Positions 19,056 through 28,900 of a DNA stretch of 64,000 nt are shown piece after piece. Position 1 is the stretch's first letter. The number at the start of each line of letters is the position of its first letter. Source of the DNA: Candidatus Poribacteria bacterium (lineage in GTDB: Bacteria; Poribacteria; WGA-4E; WGA-3G); the NCBI GenBank assembly GCA_028820635.1, contig JAPPIG010000084.1:124001-188000 (forward strand), read 5' to 3'. The translations under genes and the position numbers were made by a program. The notes beneath the pieces are model-generated. The model searched no databases. It saw only the letters and a program-made list of their open reading frames with translations, and was not told where the DNA came from.

Positions 19056-19386
19056 AATAACACGTATGCACTCTGCCCCACCACCAAACATGGTTGAATT
19101 CATGGTAAAGATAAACCGCCCTTCGTCCAAAAAACTTGCAGGGCTTAACCGAGCAGAGAAGTATAAATTGTTAAAGGCTAATTCTGTCAAACGCAAGGAT
19201 GAAATTAAGGCATGGATTAAAGCACAAGGATTGGATGCTGAGGTCTTCAAAATTGAAGAACCTACAGTTTTCAATATGTTGTTCATTACCTGTACACCTA
19301 ATGTTGCCAAACATCTTGAGAATTCCAATGCTGTGATGAGTATTTCGCGAAATCCAACATTTTCCGTAGAGTTGATCAACCAGTGA
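19042..19386 (+). CDS. Small I9/propeptide-like protein overlapping the S8 protease gene
   Basis: About 114 aa from the ATG at 19042 (MKNRRITRM), overlapping the protease stop by 14 bases; a later Met at 19063 is also possible. KYKLLKANSVKRKDEIKAWIKAQG followed by VFNMLFITCTPNVAKHLENSNAVMSISRNPTF has the pattern of subtilisin propeptide/I9 inhibitors, with a helix, then a central strand and a helix bearing the positional VxSIxxNP end. A free-standing domain next to an S8 protease suggests an inhibitor or folding chaperone. The overlap points to translational coupling. The family call is by pattern only. Confidence 0.6.
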   Translation: MKNRRITRMHSAPPPNMVEFMVKINRPSSKKLAGLNRAEKYKLLKANSVKRKDEIKAWIKAQGLDAEVFKIEEPTVFNMLFITCTPNVAKHLENSNAVMSISRNPTFSVELINQ

Positions 19387-19681
19387 ACAGATATATTCTT
19401 TTTCTAATGTCTAACATATCGGCATAGGTTATATATTTATCCTGATAGATCCAAAACCCTACTGGGACTATTTAGATGTTTTGGACTTATGTAATCTTGA
19501 TAGATAAACGTTTTTGCATTTGTTGCTTTATGCAATTATCCAAAAACTTCATTGAGTTGATACTAATAGGAGACAACGATGATAAGTGTAGAACGTCCAT
19601 CTGAATAGGTGCGCCGCGCTGGAACGGTCCACAGCAACGTCAACTCCGTTTTGCACTTAATACCGCAATTAAATTGAAAGG

Positions 19682-19801
19682 TGGGTGTGTAAATATTTTG
19701 TCACTAAGTTCAATTTGCAAAGCATCCTTCACGCTCCAACTGTAGGGGCGGGTCCCTACAATAAGAGTTGGACAGTTTTTGTCAAAAACTTTACACACCC
19801 A
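19682..19801. mobile_element. MITE-like element with 12-bp terminal inverted repeats
   Basis: 120 bp bounded by TGGGTGTGTAAA and TTTACACACCCA (perfect 12-bp inverted ends). Inside is a nested hairpin: TCCAAC...GTTGGA around TGTAGGG-GCGGGT-CCCTACA. No ORF and no clear target duplication. An end-like sequence at 17046 matches its right terminus. Confidence 0.5.
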
Positions 19802-19815
19802 TTTGGATTTTTCCC

Positions 19816-19844
19816 TTGACTTAGACTCTCAAATAGGATATAAT
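19816..19844 (+). promoter_or_regulatory. Sigma-70 promoter for the DUF1501 gene
   Basis: TTGACT, 17 bases, TATAAT, beginning 15 bases after the MITE-like element and about 150 bases before the next start codon. Confidence 0.65.
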
Positions 19845-19994
19845 TTGATAATTCATCATCGTGAAGTACGATTAGGAGGGTTTGCCGCTCCAAATTTCGT
19901 TCCATGACCTTATGTAAAACCCTCAGTGTAATATGTAACAACGTTAGTAAAAAAGAAAAGTTCAACCTGTTAGCCAAATATTAGGAGGACACCC

Positions 19995-21308
19995 ATGTCC
20001 GAAAGAAACTGCACACTCACAGACTGCGAAGGATTTTATCGCAGAGACCTAATTAAAGCTGGTGTCTTAGGGTTTTTTGGCTTCGGTCTCACCGACTTTC
20101 TCCGATTGAAAGCGATAGCTGAACCTACTGCCAAACCAGCCGCCGCTAAATCGGTTATTCTTGTATGGTTAGGCGGTGGTCCAAGCCACCTTGATATGTG
20201 GGATCTCAAGCCTAATGCGCCTGAAGAGATTCGGGGTCTATTCAAACCTATTTCCACAAATGTAAACGGTATTCAAATTAGTGAACACATGCCGAGGCTT
20301 GCGCAGCAAGCAGATAAAATGTGTATCATCCGCTCAATGACTTCCCCGGAAGCCGCTCATGAGCGTGGGACACACTACATGATAACAGGTTATCAACCAT
20401 TACCTGGCTTTGCTGTTCCTGGTCACGGTGCTGTTGTTGCTAAACTTAAAGAACAGCGCAGTGCATTGCCTCCCTATATCGCTATTCCGTCCCCTGTTGC
20501 TTATGCAGGTGGAGGTTTCTTAGGCGCGTCGTTAGCACCGTTTTCTCCAGATGGCAACCCAGCGAGCAACAATTTCAAAGTTCGCGATTTAGAGCCTCCG
20601 AAAGATGTCACTTATGAACGTGTTGAAGACCGCAAAAACCTACGGCAAGCCGTTGATAACGCCTTTAAGAAATATGAGGCAGGGAATCCGAGGGTTGAAG
20701 CAATGGATAATTTCTATACCGCAGCTTACAACCTCATGAGTTCCGAAGACGCTCGCGCCGCATTTGACCTCAAAAATGAGCCGAAACAGATGCGTGACGC
20801 GTATCGACGCGACACATTTGGACAAAGTTGCCTCCTCGCCAGAAGACTTGTTGAAGCGGGCGTGAACTTTGTTACTGTCAGCAATGGCGGTTGGGATAAC
20901 CATAACAACATCTTCTCATCTCTGCCAGGGAAACTTAACGCCTTTGATCAAACAATGGCTACTCTGATTAACGATCTTTCTGAACGCGGAATGCTTGAAA
21001 GCACATTGGTTCTTGCCATGGGTGAATTCGGTAGAACCCCCGTTATCAACCGAAACGGTGGACGCGATCACCATCCACGCGTTTTCTCTATTATGTTAGC
21101 CGGTGGTGGCGTTCAAGGTGGACAAGTTGTCGGGGCATCCGATCCCTTTGGAATGGAACCTGCTGAAACACCTGTTCGTCCTGAAGATTTGTCAGCCACT
21201 ATCTATCAGAGTCTCGGTATTGATTATAATCAGAGCATTGAATCGCCTGATGGTGTCCGCATCGTGCTTTCACGCGGTGGACGACCAATTCGGGGAGTCT
21301 TGGCGTAA
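19995..21308 (+). CDS. DUF1501 family protein with Tat-type signal
   Basis: A 437-aa protein of the DUF1501 family (sulfatase/alkaline-phosphatase-like fold), common in Planctomycetes-type genomes. The N terminus carries a twin-arginine motif (YRRDLIKAGVLGFFGFG), so export in folded form is likely. Family blocks: LVWLGGGPSHLDMWDLKPNAP, RSMTSPEAAHERGTHYMITGY, FVTVSNGGWDNHNN, MGEFGRTPVINRNGGRDHHP. The D, H and N residues in these blocks would be metal ligands by analogy. The substrate is not known. AGGAGG lies upstream of the ATG. It is followed by WD40 and haem-motif/PPC genes on the same strand. Confidence 0.88.
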   Translation: MSERNCTLTDCEGFYRRDLIKAGVLGFFGFGLTDFLRLKAIAEPTAKPAAAKSVILVWLGGGPSHLDMWDLKPNAPEEIRGLFKPISTNVNGIQISEHMPRLAQQADKMCIIRSMTSPEAAHERGTHYMITGYQPLPGFAVPGHGAVVAKLKEQRSALPPYIAIPSPVAYAGGGFLGASLAPFSPDGNPASNNFKVRDLEPPKDVTYERVEDRKNLRQAVDNAFKKYEAGNPRVEAMDNFYTAAYNLMSSEDARAAFDLKNEPKQMRDAYRRDTFGQSCLLARRLVEAGVNFVTVSNGGWDNHNNIFSSLPGKLNAFDQTMATLINDLSERGMLESTLVLAMGEFGRTPVINRNGGRDHHPRVFSIMLAGGGVQGGQVVGASDPFGMEPAETPVRPEDLSATIYQSLGIDYNQSIESPDGVRIVLSRGGRPIRGVLA

Positions 21309-21332
21309 AATAAAATAACAAGAGTAACGGTA

Positions 21333-21353
21333 GGTGCGGTTTCTAACCGCACC
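21333..21353. repeat. Hairpin repeat GGTGCGGTT-TCT-AACCGCACC
   Basis: Perfect 9-bp arms with a 3-base loop, 24 bases after the DUF1501 stop. It lacks a T run, so it may be a dispersed palindrome more than a terminator. A second imperfect inverted repeat (TAGCGCGAGGTCAAC / GTTGATCTCACGCTA) follows at about 21373-21411. Confidence 0.5.
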
Positions 21354-21549
21354 GATTCGAGATGTCTTGGTGTAGCGCGAGGTCAACTGTCAACCGTTGA
21401 TCTCACGCTACTTTGGTGCATAGTCCTTTTCTGAAGTACAGATGACGTGAAAATCTGTAGTAGCAGAGTTTATTACACGTTTTTCTGACAGTCATTCCCA
21501 CTACAACCTTTCCCGTTATCTACGCACTTATTAATTCGTCAACTTAAAT

Positions 21550-22608
21550 GTGACCATGAAAAACCGCAATTACAACATCCTTCCTTTGTTCGCTGTCTTG
21601 ATACTTACATTCTCCGCAGTGTTTGGGGCTATAGCACAAACAGACAATGAACCGCTACAACCAAAAAAGAAGTTTTTATCACCTATCTGGGCACTTGAAT
21701 TTAGTCCTGATGGGAAAAAACTTGCTGTTGGAAAATATCAATGGGTGGAACTTTGGGACCTTGAGACCCAGCAAATAGTCCATGAATATGAACCGCATGC
21801 TGGGCGGGTACGTTGCCTCAAGTTTTCAACGGATGGAAAGATGTTATACGCAGGCGGTGGGCAGGCAGCTCAGAGTGGTGAAATCTGTCTCTGGGATGTT
21901 GCTTCAGAAGAACTCATTAAAACGTTCGAAATCCATGGTGACACCATTGAATCTATCGCTATCAGTCCCGATAATGCTAAATTACTCACCGCGAGCATGG
22001 ACGAATTTAGTGCTGTCATTGACTTGGAAAATCTGGATGAGGAAACGCCTATAGACAAACAAGCAAAATGGTTGACGCAACACGTTGGCAGAGTGCTATG
22101 TACGCTTTACCATCCAAACGGTAACTACTTTGTCACGGGTAGCGAAGATAAAACTTTAAAAGTGTGGGACCCAGAAAACTATACGGTGCTTGTCAGCTTT
22201 GATGGAAACGATGACTCAGTTTACTCGCTCGCCTACGCAACACGAGAAAACGTGATTGTCTCTGGTTCTGCTGATAACGATGTTCGATCTTGGAGAGTCA
22301 CACAAACTAACACTGGTGAAACACGCGGTGCACTTGTTCGACAATACGGTGGACACCAAGGACCTGTTTATAGCGTTGACTGTGGTGTCTGGAACAACCA
22401 AGAAGTTATCGCATCCGGTGGTGCCGACACTTCTGTGATTATATGGAACATCGGCAGCGGTAATCGGCTCAGAACCTATAACGAGTCTACAGATGCTGTC
22501 TATGCCGTTAAGATCAGTCCTGATGGTAATCGTGTTGCCGCTGGCAGCCGTGATGGAAAAGTTCGAATCTGGAATATCCGAAACAATAGATTAACCCATG
22601 AATTCTAA
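21550..22608 (+). CDS. Exported WD40-repeat beta-propeller protein
   Basis: 352 aa with an N-terminal signal peptide (hydrophobic ILPLFAVLILTFSAVFGAIAQ) and about seven WD40 repeats (LEFSPDGKKLAVG...VELWDLET, VWDPENY, SWRVTQ, IIWNIGSG, VRIWNIRNN), forming a single propeller. WD40 domains are scaffolds, and no catalytic residues are expected. The start may be the GTG at 21550 or the ATG two codons later; neither has a good RBS. It lies between the DUF1501 gene and the haem-motif/PPC gene, so it is probably exported with them. Confidence 0.83.
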   Translation: MTMKNRNYNILPLFAVLILTFSAVFGAIAQTDNEPLQPKKKFLSPIWALEFSPDGKKLAVGKYQWVELWDLETQQIVHEYEPHAGRVRCLKFSTDGKMLYAGGGQAAQSGEICLWDVASEELIKTFEIHGDTIESIAISPDNAKLLTASMDEFSAVIDLENLDEETPIDKQAKWLTQHVGRVLCTLYHPNGNYFVTGSEDKTLKVWDPENYTVLVSFDGNDDSVYSLAYATRENVIVSGSADNDVRSWRVTQTNTGETRGALVRQYGGHQGPVYSVDCGVWNNQEVIASGGADTSVIIWNIGSGNRLRTYNESTDAVYAVKISPDGNRVAAGSRDGKVRIWNIRNNRLTHEF

Positions 22609-22690
22609 CCTCATTATTGTAGAGATGTTGTGCCTAAATTCTGCCTATTATAGTTGTCAACTATCGGTTTTTATATAGAAAAGAGTTCTC

Positions 22691-22725
22691 TTAACTGACA
22701 ACCGAGAACTGAATACTGACAACTA
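22691..22725. repeat. Dispersed TTAACTGACAACCGA repeat, copy 2
   Basis: TTAACTGACAACCGAGAACTGAATACTGACAACTA, sharing its first 15 bases exactly with copy 1 at 15492. It lies 20 bases upstream of the next gene. Confidence 0.5.
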
Positions 22726-22743
22726 CTTTGGAGGTAATATTCC

Positions 22744-25740
22744 ATGCGTATCAAGAAGAAATATATTCTTTCTACTCTAAATAAACTCCGTGATTTGCAA
22801 TCAAATTGGAATTTGAAACCTTTACTCGGTTTGCTGCTTTTTGTTTCAATGTGTGCACCTATTTCTTTATATGCGCAAGCTACACCACGCTTGAATTCTC
22901 TATTTCCCGCTGGCGGACAAGTTGGAAAAACCGTTGAGGTGAAAATTCAAGGTTCAGATTTAGATGGCGCACATACCCTTATCGTTGAAGGTGACCCCGG
23001 TATTACTGGCACACTCAACACTGGCGGTGGAGAAGTTGATGAAACCCATAAACCTGTTTTTGAAGCGAATTGTGGGCAATGTCATGAACTCCGTTCTCCG
23101 AGTAACCGCTCTATGACGGCGACACAGTGGGAATCTGTCGTCAAACGCATGGTGCGAGAAAAGGGTGCGGAAATCAGTGAGAACGATCAAACCAATATCG
23201 TTCACTACCTGAAATCCGCCGCGAGGGCAAGTGGCGGGATGACAGCCGAGTTAGTCATTGCTCCTGATGCCCCAATCGGTGCCCGTGAAATTCGTATCGT
23301 TGGCAAAAACGGTGCATCCACTGCATGGCCCTTTGAAATCACTGATGTTGCCGACACAGTTGAGACAGAATCTAATAACCTTGCTGAATCTGCTACAACC
23401 ATAGAATTGCCGATTATTATCAACGGTGTTGTCAATCCGGGCGGGGATGAAGATTTTTTCACATTTCGGGGAACCAAAGGTGATAGATGTGTTTTCAATG
23501 TAAAAGCGTATCGATATAATAACATCAGCCAACAGTTCTTCAATCCGACAATCTCACTTTTTGATGTCCACGGCAAAGAACTCGCTCGCAGCAACGGATT
23601 CTATAGCCTTGACCCACTTATTGACTTCACGTTACCGGAAGATGGCACCTATTTTCTCCGTATCCGAGATCTGCTCTATCGTGGCAACCCAGATTCTGTC
23701 TACCGTTTAACAAGTGGTGTTGTTCCCTACAATACCTATATTTATCCAACAGGTGGAACAATTGGGAACGTAATCCAAACTACAATTGGTGGTGAAAATC
23801 TACCAGAAACTGAGTGGGAAGTTAAGTTATCAAGTGATCAGCAACCAGGGGTCATGCTTATCCGTACACCTTACGGTATTTTCCCATTCATCGCCAACGA
23901 GTACGTTGAGGACGTTGAACGCTTACTTGAGGAAACCACTCACAATCAAACTACTGGTGGAGAAGAAAATGAAACTCAAGCAAAAAATGCCGAGTCCGAG
24001 ATCCTTTTCCAAACCAAATGCTCCGCATGTCACGAACTTCGTTCACCGAATAACCGCGCACTAAATGCTGAACAGTGGGAAAACACTATCACGCGCATGT
24101 CAGAGAAAGAAAACGCGGACATGACACCGACTGAACGCGATCGGATTATCGCCTTTGTTGCTGAAGAAGTCGTCCGTATGGGACAACTTATCTCAAAACA
24201 AATTGAAGGTTCGCAACATATTGCAACCCCCGGTGCGATCAGTGGTCGTATCTCCAAACAGGGCGAGGTAGACTATTATCGTTTTACAATTGAAGAAGGT
24301 TCTCGCCTTGGGCCTTGGTGGGTTATCCACCCGTTTGATAATACTGACGAAAAAGGATTTGATACCGTCTATCCTCCTGAGGTCGAAATTGATCTTGAAA
24401 AAGAATATGTCGGTAAAGATGAACGAAAAATAAGGTGGTATAAGACCAACCGCAGAGGTGAAAACGTCTTCTCTAACGTCCCAGAAGATGATGTAACCGG
24501 ATACGCTTTAACCTACTTTGAATCTGAACGAGACCAGAAATATCTCTTATCCCTCGGCTCTGATGATACGATTAAGATATGGGTGAACGATCAACTAATC
24601 TTTACTAAATACGTACATCGGGCTCTCAGGCGAGGCGATGACGTGATTGAGTTACCGATTTCCAAGGGCAGAAACAAAATTCTCTTTAAGATCACAAACG
24701 GTTACGGTCCTTGGGGATTTTTCGCTGACATTGGCGGTTATTCCATCGGTTTATCCGCAGAAAACCTGAATTCGCCTTTGAGTCCATCCTTAACCCTGCT
24801 GGATGCTGAAGGTAGGGTGTTAAGGAATAACGCTGGTAGACGCGGAAGACGGGACGCAATTATTGATTATAGCTTTGCGCGACCGGGTGTCTATGGACTC
24901 CGTGTTGAGGATATTACCGGTAATGGCGGGAACGGTTATGTTTACCATTTAGACATCCGCCCAACGACCCCTGATTTTGCCATCTCAGTGACCCCTGATA
25001 ATCCAAATATTGGTCGCAACGGCACAGTACTCTTGGATGTTACATTACAAAGAAGGGTTGGATTTACTGAGCCAATACTGCTCTCTGTTGAAGACCTTCC
25101 ACCCGGTATTACAGCAAGCCAGAGTGCTATCCTCTCTGAAGGCGGAAATGAACAAGGTTATCTTACCCTTACCGCTGCGCCAGATGCCGAATTAGCATAC
25201 AGCGTTGTCCAAGTAGTCGGCACTGTCACAACGACATCCGGACATCAGATACGTCGCGCCGCCACGCCAGTTGAAGTATACCGGATTCGGAACAATGATC
25301 AGACTGTTCAACGGAAAAATATTGTTGTTAGTGTGACGGAGTCTGTTCCTATCACTGTTTCTACCATCCCTGACGAAGTCGTGGTAACTCCAGATGGACC
25401 GGTTAACATTACCATAAAAGTTGATCGACGGAAGGGCAACCGACAAAACATAAACTTGACAGCAGTCGGTTTACCTACTGGTGTCAGACTTCAACGGCAG
25501 ACAACCGTACTCCGAAGAAACGCATCCGAAGCAACATTAACGCTTGTTCCAAATATCATCACCAGTGGAACGGAAGAATTGCGGAGAAATCCATTCATTG
25601 GAAACAAGCAGACACGCCCGTATACCTTTGTCGTTAACGCTTCGGTTGGAAATCGCCGGATTGCAAGCAGTCCTGCTGTTAAACTCTGGCTCGGCAACCC
25701 ATCAAGTTCTGATGAGCAGGCAAAATTAGAAGGAAATTAA
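22744..25740 (+). CDS. Exported PPC-domain protein with two c-type-haem-like CxxCH modules
   Basis: 998 aa with a signal peptide (LLGLLLFVSMCAPISLYAQ). Two similar modules contain a haem c motif: FEANCGQCHELRSPSNR near residue 105 and FQTKCSACHELRSPNNR near 425, each followed by a helical QWExxxxRM segment typical of small cytochromes. Bacterial pre-peptidase C-terminal (PPC) domains lie between and after them (VNPGGDEDFFTFRGTKGDRCVFNVKAYRYNN, ISKQGEVDYYRFTIEEGSRL), then Ig-like sections. The modules may bind haem in the periplasm, so electron transfer is possible but unproven. RBS GGAGG before the ATG. A hairpin terminator follows at 25781. Confidence 0.8.
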   Translation: MRIKKKYILSTLNKLRDLQSNWNLKPLLGLLLFVSMCAPISLYAQATPRLNSLFPAGGQVGKTVEVKIQGSDLDGAHTLIVEGDPGITGTLNTGGGEVDETHKPVFEANCGQCHELRSPSNRSMTATQWESVVKRMVREKGAEISENDQTNIVHYLKSAARASGGMTAELVIAPDAPIGAREIRIVGKNGASTAWPFEITDVADTVETESNNLAESATTIELPIIINGVVNPGGDEDFFTFRGTKGDRCVFNVKAYRYNNISQQFFNPTISLFDVHGKELARSNGFYSLDPLIDFTLPEDGTYFLRIRDLLYRGNPDSVYRLTSGVVPYNTYIYPTGGTIGNVIQTTIGGENLPETEWEVKLSSDQQPGVMLIRTPYGIFPFIANEYVEDVERLLEETTHNQTTGGEENETQAKNAESEILFQTKCSACHELRSPNNRALNAEQWENTITRMSEKENADMTPTERDRIIAFVAEEVVRMGQLISKQIEGSQHIATPGAISGRISKQGEVDYYRFTIEEGSRLGPWWVIHPFDNTDEKGFDTVYPPEVEIDLEKEYVGKDERKIRWYKTNRRGENVFSNVPEDDVTGYALTYFESERDQKYLLSLGSDDTIKIWVNDQLIFTKYVHRALRRGDDVIELPISKGRNKILFKITNGYGPWGFFADIGGYSIGLSAENLNSPLSPSLTLLDAEGRVLRNNAGRRGRRDAIIDYSFARPGVYGLRVEDITGNGGNGYVYHLDIRPTTPDFAISVTPDNPNIGRNGTVLLDVTLQRRVGFTEPILLSVEDLPPGITASQSAILSEGGNEQGYLTLTAAPDAELAYSVVQVVGTVTTTSGHQIRRAATPVEVYRIRNNDQTVQRKNIVVSVTESVPITVSTIPDEVVVTPDGPVNITIKVDRRKGNRQNINLTAVGLPTGVRLQRQTTVLRRNASEATLTLVPNIITSGTEELRRNPFIGNKQTRPYTFVVNASVGNRRIASSPAVKLWLGNPSSSDEQAKLEGN

Positions 25741-25780
25741 TCCTGCCATCTTCTATTTTGCACAATGCTTTGAAGACATT

Positions 25781-25804
25781 AAGGCGAGGTCTGTGCCTCG
25801 CCTT
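25781..25804 (+). terminator. Hairpin terminator
   Basis: AAGGCGAGG-TCTGTG-CCTCGCCTT, perfect 9-bp arms, with a T-rich run shortly after. It sits 40 bases after the PPC gene. Confidence 0.7.
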
Positions 25805-25954
25805 TCACATTTTTCTTTTAGCTTGTTTTACACAATTATTGTTAAATAAAAATATATAGATACCTACTGGTAGGTGTGCTTTGTAAGCGCGTTGATTGAC
25901 AGTATATCGTTAATCACAAAATCTATTATTTCAACTGTATCTACGGAGGTGTAA

Positions 25955-28900
25955 ATGTCAGGATACTATCGATTCCCAACTATTTCCAATGAAACCATTG
26001 TTTTTGTTTGTGAAGATGATTTGTGGACAGTCCCTATCGGTGGAGGGGTAGCACGGAGACTCACATCAAATCTTGGCGCTACAGGATCCCCACAGTTATC
26101 CCCGGACGGTGAACGGCTTGCCTTTGCAGGACGTGAAGAGGGTCCATCAGAAGTTTACGTTATGCCCGCACTCGGCGGCGAAGCAAAAAGACTTACCTAC
26201 CAAGGAAGCAACGCCAGTATTGTCGGTTGGGATGCCGAAGGAGAAAACATTCTCTATTCCAGCGGCGCGGGGACAGTATTTGACCCATGGATATGGAGCA
26301 TTTCTCCTCATGGTGGCGAACCCCAACGTTTACCTTATGGCCCCGCAAACCACATCGCATTCGGAGAAAACGGTGGCATTATACTCGGTAGGTTAACACG
26401 CGAACCAGCACGCTGGAAACGCTATCGTGGTGGCACAGCTGGACAGCTCTGGATAGATATAGATGGAGATGGACAATTTCAACCGCTTGCACCTGTTGAT
26501 AGCAATTTTACCACACCGATGTGGATTGGAGACCGTATCTATTTTATCTCCGACCACGAAGGTGTTGGAAATATCTACTCCTGCCAGACCTCTGGCGAGG
26601 ACATTCAACGACACACACATCAAGAAACCTACTACTGCCGTTCTGCGCAAACAGATGGCACTCACATCGTCTACCACGCAGGTGCAGACCTTTGGATATA
26701 CAATATTAAAGAAGATACCAATCATCAAGTTGACGTTGAATTCCGTAGTCCGCGTATCCAACGACAACGCAAATTTGTAAACGCTTCACAGTATCTACAG
26801 GATTATGCACTATCCGCTGATGGCAGATCTATTACCTTAACTTCTCGCGGTAAACTTTTTACAATGGCAAATTGGGACGGTGCTGTTCTCCAACAAGGCA
26901 ATCGCAACGGCACCCGCTACCGCATGCCGCTATGGCTAAACGATGGAAAACGCGTTGTCACCCTCTCTGATGCTGGCGGCGAAGAAGTGCTTGAAATTCA
27001 TACTTGTGATGGTAGTGAAGAGGTCCGCTGTCTTGATGAACTTGATATCGGACACGTTAGACAACTTGCTGTTTGCCCACAAGGGGATAATTTGAAAGAT
27101 CAACTCCTCATCGTTAATCACCGTTTTGAACTCCTGCACATAGAACTTGAAACACCGGAACTTCGGGTGCTTGACAAAAGCCTTTATAATCGCATTCAAG
27201 GGGCGAGTTGGTCACCTGATGGAAAATGGATTGCCTATAGTTTTCCTGCAACAGAGACCACATCTTCAATCAAACTTTGCAATGTTGAAACTGGAGAAAT
27301 GTCGTATATCACCCAACCTGAGTTCAGCGATTTTGCACCTGCATGGGATCCAGATGGAAAATACCTCTATTTCTTATCTAATCGCGAATTTGATCCTGTC
27401 GGTGATGCTTTACAGTTTGAGCTTAGTTTCCCTATCGCGACGCGGCCTCTGCTGGTGACATTGCAAAAGGATTTACCGAACCCATTTATACCAGCAACAC
27501 CGTCCCCTGAAGAGGATAAGGATAAAGAAAAGAAGGAAAATGGGGACGAGGATTCAGAAGAAAAACCTGGTGAGAAAGATGGTGAATCTAAAGAGAAAAA
27601 GGAAAAGATAAAACCCATCAATATTGAACTGGACGGTATTCAAGAACGCGTTGTCGCTTTTCCGTATTCACATGGACGCTACGGACAAATTGCTGGTGTT
27701 GAGGGTAAAGCGATTTTCACATCTTTTCCTGTTCAACATGCGACTAACGCGCCAGGTGAGGAAGATTCAAGTGCTAAAGGCAAACTTCACGCTTACGATT
27801 TCAAAGAACAGAAAAAGGAAGTGCTCGTTCCAGATATTGACTCTTTCCAACTTTCGCGTGATTACAAAAACCTTCTATACCGTACTGGAAATCGGTTGCG
27901 CGTCATCAAAGCGGGCAAAAAAGCTGAAGACGACCAGAAAGGCAAAAACAGGGGTGGTACTAACCGACACAGTGGTTGGATAGATGTTAACCGTGCCAAA
28001 CCCTCCGTTATTCCTTCCGCCGAATGGAAACAGATGTATCGGGAAGCGTGGCGACTTCAGCGCGACTATTTCTGGACTGAAGACATGTCAGACGTTGACT
28101 GGGAAACCGTCTACCACCGTTATTTGCCGCAACTTGATCGCATAGCAACACGGGCTGAATTTTCCGATCTCATGTGGGAGATGCAAGGTGAACTCGGTAC
28201 ATCACACGCTTATGAATACGGCGGAGACTACCGCAGCTCACCTAACTATGGTCAAGGGTTCCTCGGTGCTGATTTTGTCTACGATGCTGAAAACAGCGGG
28301 TACCGTATCACTCACATCGTCCGGGGTGATACTTGGAATGAACGCAGAGATTCACCACTCAATGCACCCGGAATCAATGTTCAGGAAGGCGACATCCTCC
28401 TCTCTATTGGTGGACAGCAGCTCAGTCAAAACGTCTCACCAGGTGAATTATTAGTCAATCTTGGTAGACAACAAGTACAGACCACATTCAAGAATGCCAG
28501 TGATGGTGAGAAACGTGTTGTAACGATTAAAGTTCTTAGCAGCGAAGGTGAGTTACGTTATCGCGAATGGGTAGTACAGAATCGAAAGTACGTTCACGAA
28601 AAAACTGATGGAAAAGTCGGATACGTTCACATTCTTGATATGGGCAGACGTGGGTATTCTGAATTCCACCGCGGCTTCCTCACAGAAGTCAGTTATCCCG
28701 GCCTTCTCATTGATGTCCGCTATAACGGCGGCGGTAATGTGTCGCAGTTGATTTTGGAGAAGTTGTCTCGTAAACGTATCGGTTATGCTCTACCCCGCTG
28801 GGGCACACCAAATTCATATCCTACCGCCTCGGTATTGGGTCCGATGATAGCAGTCACCAACGAAAGTGCCGGGTCGGATGGCGATATTTTCTCACACTGC

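Larger units (their letters stand above)
19387..19994. other. 608-base spacer holding a MITE-like element and the DUF1501 promoter
   Basis: No intact gene. A ribosome site AGGAGA precedes an ATG at 19579 that opens only nine codons (MISVERPSE, then TAG), possibly a decayed gene. A 120-bp MITE-like element lies at 19682-19801, and a sigma-70 promoter directly abuts its right end. The leader to the next gene is about 145 bases. Confidence 0.5.
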
